A stretch of DNA of 36,949 nucleotides from Chloroflexota bacterium. GTDB lineage: Bacteria; Chloroflexota; Dehalococcoidia; Lucifugimonadales; UBA3495. The number at the start of each line of letters is the position of its first letter. The stretch's first letter is position 1. The notes beneath the pieces are model-generated. The model did no database searches, was not told the DNA's origin, and worked only from the letters and a program-made list of their open reading frames with translations. The DNA lies in the NCBI GenBank assembly GCA_002710215.1, contig PAJQ01000001.1:1-36949 (forward strand), given 5' to 3'. A program made the translations under genes and the position numbers. Of the stretch, positions 17,124 through 25,503 are shown piece after piece.

Positions 17124-18668
17124 CTAACCTCCGGCCGACTCATCGTCGTTAGAATTTCTAACTTTCTCCAGGGCCTTCGAGGCCAAAAAAAACGCATCAT
17201 CACGGGTCGCCAGTTCTCCAATGTCCTGAGCCTCTTCTATCTGGGCTAACAGGTTGCCGATCAACGGTCCAGGCTTCAGATGGAAACGCTCCATCAAGTC
17301 GAGGCCTGTGACCAGCCGTTCTTTTTGGGCGGCAAGCTCCGGCTGGGCGCCCAATTCCAAGATGTGTGCCACCATTCTAGCATGGAACGACCAAGCATCT
17401 GTATCTAGTTCCGGCCCTTTTGCTGCCAAATGGTCCGCCATCCACAGGAAAAGGGTGTCTATGGCAACGTCCCCCAAGTCGCGAAAGTACCGGTATACGG
17501 CCCGGGCCGTGGCCAGTTCCACGCCTTGTTGCATGGTGGCTGGCCGCAGGTGTTCTTCCACCATCTTGCATACGGCAGCGACGCCTCTTGTGCTCATGTG
17601 CAGATGGGTCAGCCGGGTCTCAGCCATCGCGGCCCCCAATTCCGGGTGGCCCGGAAATCTGGTGCGTCCGGTTTCGTCCATATGCTTCGTTTGAGGCTTT
17701 GCCACGTCATGCAGCAGGGCGGCCAATTTTAGGATTGTTCGCCGGGTATGGCCGTCGCTGATCACTTGACTGAAGTATTCTTCCCTCCCCTGTGGCCAAG
17801 GTAGGAGCGTATATATCGGCGAATTTTGGTGCCCTTTGGTCACCAGTTCCGCGAATTCCACCGCATGCAGGGAATGGTCCCACACGTCCCAATAATGTTC
17901 CTTAGGCTGATCAACTCCCTTGGCATCGGCCAGTTCCGGAATAATGCGGCAGAGCAGATCTAGGTGGTCCAACACCTGAAGATATCCCCGGGCTCCGTCC
18001 ATCGACAGTATTCCCAGAAATTCGTTGCGAATACGGTCTCCGGACACCCTGGAGACCATTGGAGCCGCCTCGGTTACCATGCGCACCGTTTCCGGTTCCA
18101 ACCGGAAGCGGAGCCGGGCCGCCAGATGCACCGTTCTAAGGAGCCGCCCCGGGTCATCTTGGAATACGTGCGTGTTAACTGCCCGGATGCACTTTTGCGC
18201 CAGATCCCGGCGCCCATTGAAGGGGTCCAGGACCTTTTCCACGAGTTCAGGCGAGTCTATGGATGACCAATCCTGAAATGGAAGGGCCATGGCGTCGATG
18301 GTGAAGTCTCTTCGGGCTAGGTCCTCCTCAACGCTTCCGGAGTATCCCCAAAGATCAATGGTCCAGTCTTTCGTCGTTTCTTCTTCAGGAGATTCAGGGT
18401 CCAGACTCGATATGACTACCCGGGCAGCTCCGAAGGCGGCGCCTAAAGGTACGAAGGTTCCCCCTAGAAATTTGGCTAGTTCCCGTCCGATCTTCTGAGC
18501 GTCTCCCGGCAAGGCGATGTCCACGTCCTGTGCGGGCGTGGCCGACCGCAACGTGTCCCTCAGGTAGCCTCCTACCAAAACAACACCCCTCTCTTGAGCA
18601 GCGAAAAACCCGCTCAATCTTTGGAGCATCGCGGAATGAGTCACCGGTGATTCATCAAAATTAGTCAT
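17124..18668 (-). CDS. cca: CCA tRNA nucleotidyltransferase / poly(A) polymerase family with HD domain
   Basis: Adds or repairs the 3' CCA of tRNAs, or acts as a poly(A) polymerase; the sequence alone does not separate the two. The 514-residue protein has the class II nucleotidyltransferase head VVLVGGYLRDTLR with the catalytic DVDIAL, then RRDFTIDAMALPF, and DDPGRLLRTVHLAARLRF. A C-terminal HD domain has LAALLHDVAKPQTKH and later TRLTHLHMS and EEHLRPATM. The domain order matches bacterial Cca/PcnB-HD proteins. It lies between def (179-base gap) and secD (3-base gap). The one tRNA gene in this window has CCA encoded. Confidence 0.9.
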   Translation of the reverse strand: MTNFDESPVTHSAMLQRLSGFFAAQERGVVLVGGYLRDTLRSATPAQDVDIALPGDAQKIGRELAKFLGGTFVPLGAAFGAARVVISSLDPESPEEETTKDWTIDLWGYSGSVEEDLARRDFTIDAMALPFQDWSSIDSPELVEKVLDPFNGRRDLAQKCIRAVNTHVFQDDPGRLLRTVHLAARLRFRLEPETVRMVTEAAPMVSRVSGDRIRNEFLGILSMDGARGYLQVLDHLDLLCRIIPELADAKGVDQPKEHYWDVWDHSLHAVEFAELVTKGHQNSPIYTLLPWPQGREEYFSQVISDGHTRRTILKLAALLHDVAKPQTKHMDETGRTRFPGHPELGAAMAETRLTHLHMSTRGVAAVCKMVEEHLRPATMQQGVELATARAVYRYFRDLGDVAIDTLFLWMADHLAAKGPELDTDAWSFHARMVAHILELGAQPELAAQKERLVTGLDLMERFHLKPGPLIGNLLAQIEEAQDIGELATRDDAFFLASKALEKVRNSNDDESAGG

Positions 18669-18847
18669 AGAATTTGGGTGTATCTAGCAGGCGATAGATG
18701 GGAGCGATTCGGCGGCGGCGCGTAGATGGAATCAACGGCCCCGGACGGGTTGTCCAGACGGCGAACCGCCTAAAAGCTGGGAAATCGCCGGGATGCCGAT
18801 CCACCGGCCCCAAATATTCGGCAAGACCAGGAATCAACGCGTCTTGT

Positions 18848-19417
18848 TTACTCTGGCTGTTCCCCCGTTTCTTGATCTTCGGCGGGCGTTCCCGGACTGG
18901 ATCCGGACTCTTCGCCCGATTCCTCCTCTTCTTCCTCTTCTCCCCCCTGGGGTATCTTCCACAGGTCGTCGGGGGTGACCAAGTGGTCGATATACAGGCT
19001 TCCTTGCAGATGGCCGGTTTCGTGCTCCAAGGCTTGAGCCAGTAGCCCGTCGGCCTTGATGCGGATTATTTTCCCATCTAGGCCGATAGCTCGGGCCCGG
19101 ACGCTCACCGAGCGCTTGACCAAACCACGATATCCAGGAATGCTCAGGCAGCCTTCCACCACTTCCCTTTCTCCTTCCTGCCTGACGATCTCGGGATTGA
19201 TGAGCACCAACGCCTCTTCCCAGTCGGGTAATTGAATCACCGCCACTTTTTGAAGGGACCCGATCTGGTTGGCGGCCAGCCCTACCCCCAACTCTGCGTG
19301 CATAGTCTCTATCATGTCATCGGTGAACTTCTTCATGTTCGCCGGAACCTTCCCGACTTTCCTGGCCTGCCGCCGTAAAATCGGGTCCGGTAAAATTCGC
19401 ATGGTCAGGACCGACAC
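18848..19417 (-). CDS. def: Peptide deformylase with altered HExxH and acidic tail
   Basis: Removes the formyl group from new protein N-termini. The 189-residue sequence has motif 1 GVGLAANQ (44-51), motif 2 EGCLS with zinc ligand C90, and motif 3 HETGH (132-136) with H132, E133 and H136. Most deformylases have HE-x-D-H; Gly replaces the Asp here, but the metal ligands and the catalytic Glu are kept. After residue 158 comes a run of Glu followed by a Ser/Pro/Glu tail, longer than usual. The start is GTG at 19417 with AGGAG seven bases upstream; an ATG at 19402 is possible. First gene of def-cca-secD-secF. Confidence 0.93.
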   Translation of the reverse strand: MSVLTMRILPDPILRRQARKVGKVPANMKKFTDDMIETMHAELGVGLAANQIGSLQKVAVIQLPDWEEALVLINPEIVRQEGEREVVEGCLSIPGYRGLVKRSVSVRARAIGLDGKIIRIKADGLLAQALEHETGHLQGSLYIDHLVTPDDLWKIPQGGEEEEEEESGEESGSSPGTPAEDQETGEQPE

Positions 19418-19485
19418 TGTTGTCTCCTCTCACTTGCTTGTTTGGATTATTACGCGATCAAGACGGCTTTATCAATCAGTATCCG

Positions 19486-19515
19486 ATTATATCCAAGGGT
19501 CTTTGCGGGTGTAAA
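19486..19515 (-). promoter_or_regulatory. Sigma-70-type promoter of def-cca-secDF
   Basis: On the minus strand TTTACA (19510-19515), an 18-base spacer and TATAAT (19486-19491). Transcription would start near 19479, about 60 bases before def. The -35 hexamer lies just past the priA stop. Confidence 0.7.
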
Positions 19516-19521
19516 GATTAG

Positions 19522-22011
19522 CTAGAGGACATGGACCGGGTCTACGTCCACCGTGGTTCCCTGCGGAAAGCTGGTTCCTTCAAGAAACCGCTGTAAATCG
19601 GGCCCTCTGAGCACCAGATGCCACCGGAAGCGGCCGCGGAGACGGGAAGGCATACCGGGCGCCGGGCCAACAATCTCGATACCGGTTAGACCTTGAGCGT
19701 AGGCTTTCTGCCGCAGCAATCCGGCGGCGGCCGTGGCGTTGCGCTGGCAGACGCCCTCGCTGGGGTTTTGAAAAACCAGATGCGCCAAACTGTTGAAAGG
19801 AGGATTGCCTAACTGCCGGCGAAAGGCGATCTCTTGCTCGTAAAGGGACACGTAGTCCTGCTTTGCCGCCGCAGTGATGGCGTAGTGTTCGGGGTTGTAT
19901 GTCTGGATGAATACCCTTCCCGGCGCTTGACCACGTCCCGCCCGGCCGGCCACCTGGCACAGAAGACCAAACGACCTTTCGGCGGACCGAAAATCGGGTA
20001 GATGTAGGCCAACGTCGGCCAAGATAACTCCCACCAAGGTTACGTTGGCTACGTCTAATCCTTTGGCCACGACCTGTGTGCCCACCAGGACTTGAATCTC
20101 GCCGGACTGGAATCCGCGCATCGTTTCGCCGGGGTCAAGTCCGCTACGGGCAGTGTCCGAGTCCCACCGTTGGACTCGGACCCCCGGCAACAACGCGGTA
20201 ACCTCGTCCACCACCCGCTGAGTCCCGATTCCCAGTTGACGTATGTGGGAACTGCCGCACTCCCTGCACTGCCGAGGGACCCGGCTCCGGCGATTACACC
20301 GGTGGCACATCAACCGTGGTTCGGTTGATGGGGCTGCTGACGAGTCTGCGGATGTGCCCATCGAGTGATACGCGAGGGGGACCGAACAGCGGCTACAATT
20401 TACGACTTTTCCGCAGTCCCGGCACTGGACGATGGGGGCGCTGCCCCGGCGATTCAGGAACAAGATCGCCTGTTGTCCCTTGCGAACGCATTCCCGGAGA
20501 CTGTGCGCCAGGCCTCGGCTGAATATGCCGCGATTACCGTCCCGCAACTCCTGGCGCATATCCTTAATCTCAACCCGCGCCAATTCCGCCGGGCGGCCTG
20601 GAGACTCCTCGCCGATCCGGTGGGGTAACTCCAGAAGTTGGTGACGCCTGGACTGGGCGTCACGGGCGTAGTAGTAGGTCTCCACATCCGGGGTGGCGCT
20701 GCCCAACACCACCACCGCTCCGGTGAGTCGGGATAGTTCTGCCGCAGCGGTCCTGGCGTGGTACCGAGGTTGAGCCTCTTCTTGCTTGTAGGTCCATTCG
20801 TGCTCTTCATCCAGCACGATCAGCCCAAGCCGGGGCACCGGCGCAAAAAGTGCGCTGCGGGGGCCCACCACCACGTCGTATTCGCCCGACTGAATCTTCC
20901 ACCACTGGTCGAATTTCTGCCTCGGTGTCAAACGGCTGTGAAGAAGGGCCACCCTCCCCGGAAACCGGGAGCCAACCCGGTCCAACGTCTGAGGCGTGAG
21001 CGAGATTTCCGGCACCAGGAATATGGCTTGTTGACCCCGGTCCACCACATTCTGAATCGCTTGTAGGTATACCTCGGTCTTGCCGCTGCCGGTGACTCCA
21101 TGCAGAAGAAAACTGCGAGGGGACCGGGCCGGGTCGTCTAGGGCCTGCGTGATGCAGGCCAGCGCGTTCGCTTGCGCCGGAGTCAATATCAATCTCGAGC
21201 CGGGTTGAGACCGCTCAACCTGGGCGGCGGGAGTTGACTCTGTTCTGATCCACTCCAGCCCCGCCAGGCCTTTCTCCACCAATGCGTTCCCCACGCCCCA
21301 GCCGAACTCCTTGTTGGCCAGCGATATTGGGTAACCCCCTTGGGCCGACCGGACCGCTTGCAATAGATTCGATTGCCGCTGAGGTAGCCCGTCGGGTGTT
21401 TCTGGCCATTCCCGTTGGGCATCAGGCTTTCCGATGGCGAACAGGTTGCAGGAATGGCGGGGGGAAAGGCCCGGCGCGGGCAGGTCCACCCTGCGGGACA
21501 ACAAACCTTTGTCGATGAGGCGGGCCAGCTCCCGCCCGCCGCCTTGGCCCAGCGATTTAACAAAGTCCGCCTCTTTCACGCGAGATTCACCCGTTAGTGA
21601 TAGCAGCGCCTCCCGGGTCTGAGGACGCAGGGACTCCAGGCTTTCATCTCCCACGTTTCTTGGGAATTCGGCGGCAAATACTTGAGAGCGCACCTGGCTC
21701 TCGAAGCCGGGCGGCAGCATTAGAGAGACGGCGCTGAAGAGAGAGCAGAGGTAATATTCGCTCAGCCAGCGGGCCAATTCCATGTGGACCTCGTCCACCA
21801 GAGGGCTGGGCTCTATGGGCGCCAGGATATCCCGGGTTTCTTCTACCTGGGAGGTTGCCGCCAATTCGGTCACGATTCCCTGAGTGAGGCGGCTACCGAA
21901 GGGGACCCACACCATCTGGCCGGGCTCAAGCGAGTATCGAGCAGGGATGCTGTAGGAGAAAGTCCTTGAGTGGCCGACCGGGGCATCGACCGCGACTTCC
22001 GCGTATCTCAT
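19522..22011 (-). CDS. priA: Primosomal protein N' (PriA helicase)
   Basis: Restarts stalled replication forks as a 3'-5' DNA helicase. The 829-residue protein starts with the DNA-binding domain (MRYAEVAVDAPVGHSRTFSY). The helicase core has Walker A GVTGSGKT at 305-312, the Walker B box DEEH at 401-404, VVLGSATPDVETYY, and the C-terminal motifs FLNRRGS, ILVGTQVVAKGLDV and CQVAGRAGRG. Two zinc sites lie between about 545 and 605, with CRDCGKVVNCSRC and CHRCNRRSRVPRQCRECG. All are intact. It follows rplS after about 100 bases. Confidence 0.96.
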   Translation of the reverse strand: MRYAEVAVDAPVGHSRTFSYSIPARYSLEPGQMVWVPFGSRLTQGIVTELAATSQVEETRDILAPIEPSPLVDEVHMELARWLSEYYLCSLFSAVSLMLPPGFESQVRSQVFAAEFPRNVGDESLESLRPQTREALLSLTGESRVKEADFVKSLGQGGGRELARLIDKGLLSRRVDLPAPGLSPRHSCNLFAIGKPDAQREWPETPDGLPQRQSNLLQAVRSAQGGYPISLANKEFGWGVGNALVEKGLAGLEWIRTESTPAAQVERSQPGSRLILTPAQANALACITQALDDPARSPRSFLLHGVTGSGKTEVYLQAIQNVVDRGQQAIFLVPEISLTPQTLDRVGSRFPGRVALLHSRLTPRQKFDQWWKIQSGEYDVVVGPRSALFAPVPRLGLIVLDEEHEWTYKQEEAQPRYHARTAAAELSRLTGAVVVLGSATPDVETYYYARDAQSRRHQLLELPHRIGEESPGRPAELARVEIKDMRQELRDGNRGIFSRGLAHSLRECVRKGQQAILFLNRRGSAPIVQCRDCGKVVNCSRCSVPLAYHSMGTSADSSAAPSTEPRLMCHRCNRRSRVPRQCRECGSSHIRQLGIGTQRVVDEVTALLPGVRVQRWDSDTARSGLDPGETMRGFQSGEIQVLVGTQVVAKGLDVANVTLVGVILADVGLHLPDFRSAERSFGLLCQVAGRAGRGQAPGRVFIQTYNPEHYAITAAAKQDYVSLYEQEIAFRRQLGNPPFNSLAHLVFQNPSEGVCQRNATAAAGLLRQKAYAQGLTGIEIVGPAPGMPSRLRGRFRWHLVLRGPDLQRFLEGTSFPQGTTVDVDPVHVL

Positions 22012-22052
22012 GCCAAAAAACTATCCGGAAGATTTAAGAGACCTGGATGGAC

Positions 22053-22080
22053 ACGGCGCCCATCCTGAAGAAAGCGCCGT
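22053..22080 (-). promoter_or_regulatory. Hairpin between rplS and priA
   Basis: ACGGCGC at 22053-22059 and GCGCCGT at 22074-22080 form a seven-base stem with a 14-base loop, 33 bases after rplS. No T-run follows on the minus strand, so I do not call it a terminator; it may be a weak pause or processing site. Confidence 0.4.
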
Positions 22081-22112
22081 AGGCCGAAGACAGAATACCG
22101 GGCCGGGCCTGT

Positions 22113-22493
22113 TTATTCCTGAGTGGTTGCCTGGGTCCGCGCCCGTCGGGGCAAAGTCTTCTCTTTGATTCGGGCCGCTCTTCCCTGGAGACCGCGCAGG
22201 TAGTACAGCTTGGCCCGCCTTACGCTGCCTCGCCGGGTTACTTCCAAGGATTCGATCAGCGGGGAAAAGATGGGAAAGATTCGCTCGATGCCTATACCGG
22301 CGGAGATTCTTCGAACGGTGAAGTTGGCGGCTGGGCCTTTCCCGTTCGCCAGACGGATGACAACCCCCTGGAATGCTTGGATACGTTCACGGTCCCCTTC
22401 CCGAATGCGGAAGTTGACTCGTACCGTATCACCAGGACCAAAGGCCGGAATATTGGGGTTGGCGTCGGCTTTTACTATCTGAGCAGGTTCCAT
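22113..22493 (-). CDS. rplS: 50S ribosomal protein L19
   Basis: A large-subunit protein at the interface with the small subunit. The 126-residue sequence has [33 protein letters not shown] and [20 protein letters not shown], then [20 protein letters not shown] and a basic C-terminus ([12 protein letters not shown]), all typical of L19. The usual N-terminal helix is shortened and replaced by [15 protein letters not shown]. No strong ribosome binding site is visible. A small GC hairpin, CCCCG-CTC-CGGGG at 22529-22541, lies in its leader. Confidence 0.97.
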   Translation of the reverse strand: MEPAQIVKADANPNIPAFGPGDTVRVNFRIREGDRERIQAFQGVVIRLANGKGPAANFTVRRISAGIGIERIFPIFSPLIESLEVTRRGSVRRAKLYYLRGLQGRAARIKEKTLPRRARTQATTQE

Positions 22494-22816
22494 GAAATAT
22501 ATCGCCTACGTTAAGATTCGTTTTAGGGCCCCGCTCCGGGGAGTTCGAGTTACTAGAATATCATAATACCGGGTTGTTTGGTAAGCGGCGTGGAGGCGGG
22601 TTTTAGCGTCTGATCGGCTCAATGATTTCCCTCTGGGTTATATCCCCGCAACGGAATTTAACGTCCGTCCCAAAGAATTTATGTTGCCGAGGTTACAGGC
22701 AAAAGGTATGTTTCTAAATGTTCGCAGACATCGGAGTAAATCGGGCGGGCAGATGCCGCATCTAAATGACGTAACGTGGAAATTGGAATCCTAATTTGTC
22801 TTCTGGAGTGCCCTAG
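22494..22816. other. Gene-free divergent gap between rplS and the DUF3179 gene
   Basis: I see no gene in these 323 bases. The left part holds the rplS leader with the hairpin at 22529-22541. A possible minus-strand promoter (TTACCA, 16 bases, GATATT) lies near 22555-22585 but is weak. The right part holds the plus-strand promoter candidate at 22684-22712. Confidence 0.6.
22684..22712 (+). promoter_or_regulatory. Possible promoter of the DUF3179 lipoprotein gene
   Basis: TTGCCG (22684-22689), a 17-base spacer and TATGTT (22707-22712), about 100 bases before the ATG at 22817. The hexamers are partial matches, so confidence is moderate. Confidence 0.45.
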
Positions 22817-23278
22817 ATGAAGTTGAAGCGCAACTGGACGTTGGGAATCATGTCCACCGTCTTAGTCTTGATATTGGCCGCCTGCGGTGGGGATAGCACC
22901 CCAACTTCCCCTCCTGCGTCCCAAGCAAACCCGGTTTCCCCCACGGTGGCCGCGCAACCGGCAACCTCGGCTCCTACTGATGCTCCTGAGGCCACGCTTG
23001 CATCGGAGGCTACGGTAACGGCAACCGCCACGAACGCGCCACCTGCCGAAGTCGCCAGCAAGGCTCCCCCTGAAGGGAAGGGCGTCGTGCGGCAGGATTC
23101 TGTAGCCGAGGGAAGCAATGTGAACGGCCCACTGGTCGTGGCTGACCCGGGGTTTCGCCAGGAGTTGAGGTCTTCGGGCATAAGGACCGGTGGTTGGGAG
23201 ACGGACTTCAGCTTCCACACGGTACCCTTCGACTCCATACTGTCCGGTGGGCCGCCCCGGGACGGCATTCCCCCATAG
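22817..23278 (+). CDS. DUF3179 lipoprotein, N-terminal part before a frameshift
   Basis: A 153-codon frame starting with a lipoprotein signal: MKLKRN, a hydrophobic core, and LILAAC with the lipidated Cys at 23. A low-complexity Pro/Ala/Thr/Ser linker follows (about 25-85), as in exported lipoproteins. The last part, GGWETDFSFHTVPFDSILSG then GPPRDGIPP, is the start of a DUF3179 domain. The frame stops at 23276-23278, just after a run of five C (23270-23274). The expected continuation, IDNPTFVEIKDADEWLEAL, is present at once in the next frame. Together with 23194-24216 it would encode about 466 residues. DUF3179 has no established function. Confidence 0.85.
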   Translation: MKLKRNWTLGIMSTVLVLILAACGGDSTPTSPPASQANPVSPTVAAQPATSAPTDAPEATLASEATVTATATNAPPAEVASKAPPEGKGVVRQDSVAEGSNVNGPLVVADPGFRQELRSSGIRTGGWETDFSFHTVPFDSILSGGPPRDGIPP

Positions 23279-24216
23279 ACAACCCTACATTCGTCGAGAT
23301 CAAAGATGCTGACGAGTGGCTGGAAGCCCTGGAACCGGTCATATCCTTTGAGCTGAACGGCGACGCCAGGGCCTATCCTCTGCAGATCCTGATGTGGCAT
23401 GAGATTGTGAACGACACGGTAGGCGGCACACCGGTGTCGGTGACCTTCTGTCCCCTATGCAACTCGGCTATCGTCTGCGACCGAAATTTTAACGATCTTG
23501 TACTCACTTTCGGTACTTCGGGCATGCTGCGCAACAGCGACCTCATCATGTGGGACCGGCAGACCGAAACCTGGTGGCAGCAGCTGACCGGTGAGGGGAT
23601 AATCGGGCAATTGGCCGGACACAAGCTGACCTTCATCCCGGCTCAAATCATCTCCTGGCAGGACTTCAAGTCAGCCAACCCGGCAGGCCAGGTGCTCTCT
23701 CGTGATACGGGGTTGGGCCGCCGTTACGGTCAAAATCCCTATGCCGGATACGACCGGGTCGATAACCCGCCCTTCTTGTTCGACGGGGTTACTGATGGCC
23801 GATTGCTGCCCAAAGAGCGGGTAGTGACAGTCACCATAGGCGACGTTGAGGCCGCATTCCCCTTCTCGGTACTGGCTAAGGAGGGAACGGTCAACTACAA
23901 CGTCGGCGGTACGGATCTTGCCGGCTTCTTCAAACCCGGCACCCGTTCCGCCCTAGACTCAGGTAATATCGCCGATTCGAACAAGATTGGGGCGGCCGGG
24001 CTCTTTGAGGCCACCTTGGATGGAACCAAGCACACCTTCAAAAACGAAGGCGACAAGATTGTGGACAGCGAGACCGGCAGCGTTTGGAGTATCCAAGGTG
24101 AGGCCGTCGAGGGCCCCTTGTCCGGAAAGAAGCTGACACCGGTGGTCCACACCAACTCGTTCTGGTTCGCTGTCGCCGCCTTCAAACCCGAAACCAAGAT
24201 ATACCAAGGCAAATAG
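23194..24216 (+). CDS. DUF3179 domain, C-terminal part after the frameshift
   Basis: The first 27 codons of this frame (23194-23274) are an out-of-frame reading of the upstream half; the real sequence begins with IDNPTFVEIKDADEWLEALE at 23275. The domain is complete from there: NGDARAYPLQILMWHEIVND, VSVTFCPLCNSAIVCDR with the CxxC pair, FGTSGMLRNSDLIMWDR, TWWQQLTGEG, VLSRDTGLGRRYG, and near the end VVHTNSFWFAVAAFKPET. These are the blocks I know from DUF3179 proteins, which are usually exported or membrane-anchored. Without its signal half this fragment would stay in the cytoplasm. Inserting one C in the C-run restores a single protein. Confidence 0.85.
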   Translation: MGDGLQLPHGTLRLHTVRWAAPGRHSPIDNPTFVEIKDADEWLEALEPVISFELNGDARAYPLQILMWHEIVNDTVGGTPVSVTFCPLCNSAIVCDRNFNDLVLTFGTSGMLRNSDLIMWDRQTETWWQQLTGEGIIGQLAGHKLTFIPAQIISWQDFKSANPAGQVLSRDTGLGRRYGQNPYAGYDRVDNPPFLFDGVTDGRLLPKERVVTVTIGDVEAAFPFSVLAKEGTVNYNVGGTDLAGFFKPGTRSALDSGNIADSNKIGAAGLFEATLDGTKHTFKNEGDKIVDSETGSVWSIQGEAVEGPLSGKKLTPVVHTNSFWFAVAAFKPETKIYQGK

Positions 24217-24230
24217 CGAGCCTCGTAATC

Positions 24231-24292
24231 CCTTCCCCCTTGACGGGGGAAGGTTAGAGCCTGCCCTGAGCCCAGTCGAAGGGATGGGGGTG
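24231..24292. repeat. Hairpin repeat, copy 1 (between convergent genes)
   Basis: CCTTCCCCC-TTGAC-GGGGGAAGG forms a nine-base stem at 24231-24253, followed by the element with CCTGCCCTGAGCCCAGTCGA. A near-identical copy lies in reverse orientation at 26897-26953. It sits between the convergent DUF3179 and luciferase-like genes and could stop transcription from both sides. Elements of this type are widespread in bacteria. Confidence 0.8.
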
Positions 24293-24320
24293 CTGCTCCC
24301 GGCATCAGATATGCCTTGTA

Positions 24321-25319
24321 CTAAGCCGACCTCCCCAACCCAGGAAATATGACATCCCTAAACGCCCGCACCTCCGGGTAGGGCATATCGTACCCGCTGG
24401 CCACCGTATGCGAGGGAAAGATAAACACGTGGTCAACCCCGGCTTCCTCCTCCGCCCGCTGGAGCCTGCTCAAACATTCTTGGGGTGAGCCGAACAAGCC
24501 GAAGGCATCGCAGATCTGACGGGCCAGGCCGTCGCCGATCTGGTCGGGTTGAACGTCGTCAGGAAGGTCGATACCCGCTTCTCTCAGCCAATGCAGGTTG
24601 GCCCTGCTGGGGTAGGTTAGGAAGGGTAATCCAGGGCGCAGCCAGCGTTGGGGCCAGCGAAAAGCCTCCAAGCCCTCTTCATCCAATGCCATGGGGGTGA
24701 TAAATATCGTGTGGAAGTTTTCCAGAGTACGTCCAGCCCTTGCCGCTCCCGCTTCGAGACGCTCTCTGGCTGCGGCGATGGCCTGAGGGTGTAGCCCTAC
24801 CAGCAGGAGCGCGCCGTCGGCAACCTCTCCGGCCAGTTCCACCATTCTGGGACCGGCAGCGGTCATGTAAACCGGCGTCGGCGGACTACTGGTGTTTCTC
24901 AGCCTCGTTTCAGTCCCGTTGAAGGTCACAGTTTCACCGGCCAGCAGGCTCCGAATCGTCAATATAGTCCGGCGCATCGTTTCCACCGAGGCTCGGGGAC
25001 GGCCGATGTTGCCAACCGACAGGAAGCCAGGTGCGATGCTCAACCGAATCCTTCCCGGCGCCAACTCCTCCAGAGTGTGGCTCAACGACGCCAACACGCT
25101 GGGATGGCGAGTGACCGGGTTTGACGTGGCCGGATACAGATTCAGCGTCGAAGTACGTTCCGCCGCCAAAGCCAGAGTCAGGTACACGTCCCTTCCACTG
25201 TGCTGATGGTCGTGGACCCCCACGCCGTCGAACCCGGCGTCTTCGCAACCGGCAATGAAATCGGCAGTCTCCTTCACCGGAAGGCCGACCGGAACGCGGA
25301 TGTCGACTTGTACAGGCAT
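24321..25319 (-). CDS. Luciferase-like (LLM) F420/flavin-dependent oxidoreductase
   Basis: A 332-residue TIM-barrel protein of the bacterial luciferase / methylene-tetrahydromethanopterin reductase-like superfamily. Typical blocks are ETADFIAGCEDAGFDGVGVH at the start, LALAAERTSTLNLYPATSNP and HPSVLASLSHTLEELAPGRI, then RLSIAPGFLSVGNIGRPRAS, PTPVYMTAAGPRMVELAGEV and ADGALLLVGLHPQAI. The end GVDHVFIFPSHTVASG fits the family's last strand. The cofactor could be F420 or FMN; the order of these blocks resembles F420-type members. The substrate is not predictable. There is no signal peptide. Confidence 0.88.
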   Translation of the reverse strand: MPVQVDIRVPVGLPVKETADFIAGCEDAGFDGVGVHDHQHSGRDVYLTLALAAERTSTLNLYPATSNPVTRHPSVLASLSHTLEELAPGRIRLSIAPGFLSVGNIGRPRASVETMRRTILTIRSLLAGETVTFNGTETRLRNTSSPPTPVYMTAAGPRMVELAGEVADGALLLVGLHPQAIAAARERLEAGAARAGRTLENFHTIFITPMALDEEGLEAFRWPQRWLRPGLPFLTYPSRANLHWLREAGIDLPDDVQPDQIGDGLARQICDAFGLFGSPQECLSRLQRAEEEAGVDHVFIFPSHTVASGYDMPYPEVRAFRDVIFPGLGRSA

Positions 25320-25358
25320 TTGCCTTCCCTTAACTCCGGTTAATTACCGGGCGTTTTA

Positions 25359-25389
25359 TTGCGAATCTTAATACAGTGCCGAGTATAAT
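25359..25389 (+). promoter_or_regulatory. Possible promoter of the 25504 gene
   Basis: TTGCGA (25359-25364) and TATAAT (25384-25389) with a 19-base spacer, longer than ideal. The -10 box is perfect. It precedes the gene by about 115 bases. Confidence 0.4.
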
Positions 25390-25503
25390 CCGCCAGGCCA
25401 CCAGCACCCAACCGGTCTTCCAATTTGATTGACTTTGAGGGCGTTGGAGGAATTAAATAAGACCCTTCCCAATTAAGTATGCCCTACACCGATGGAGGCA
25501 GCC

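Noticed and set aside
22053-22080. Hairpin after rplS considered as a terminator
   Set aside because: There is no T-run after the stem on the minus strand, and priA follows on the same strand; kept only as a hairpin.
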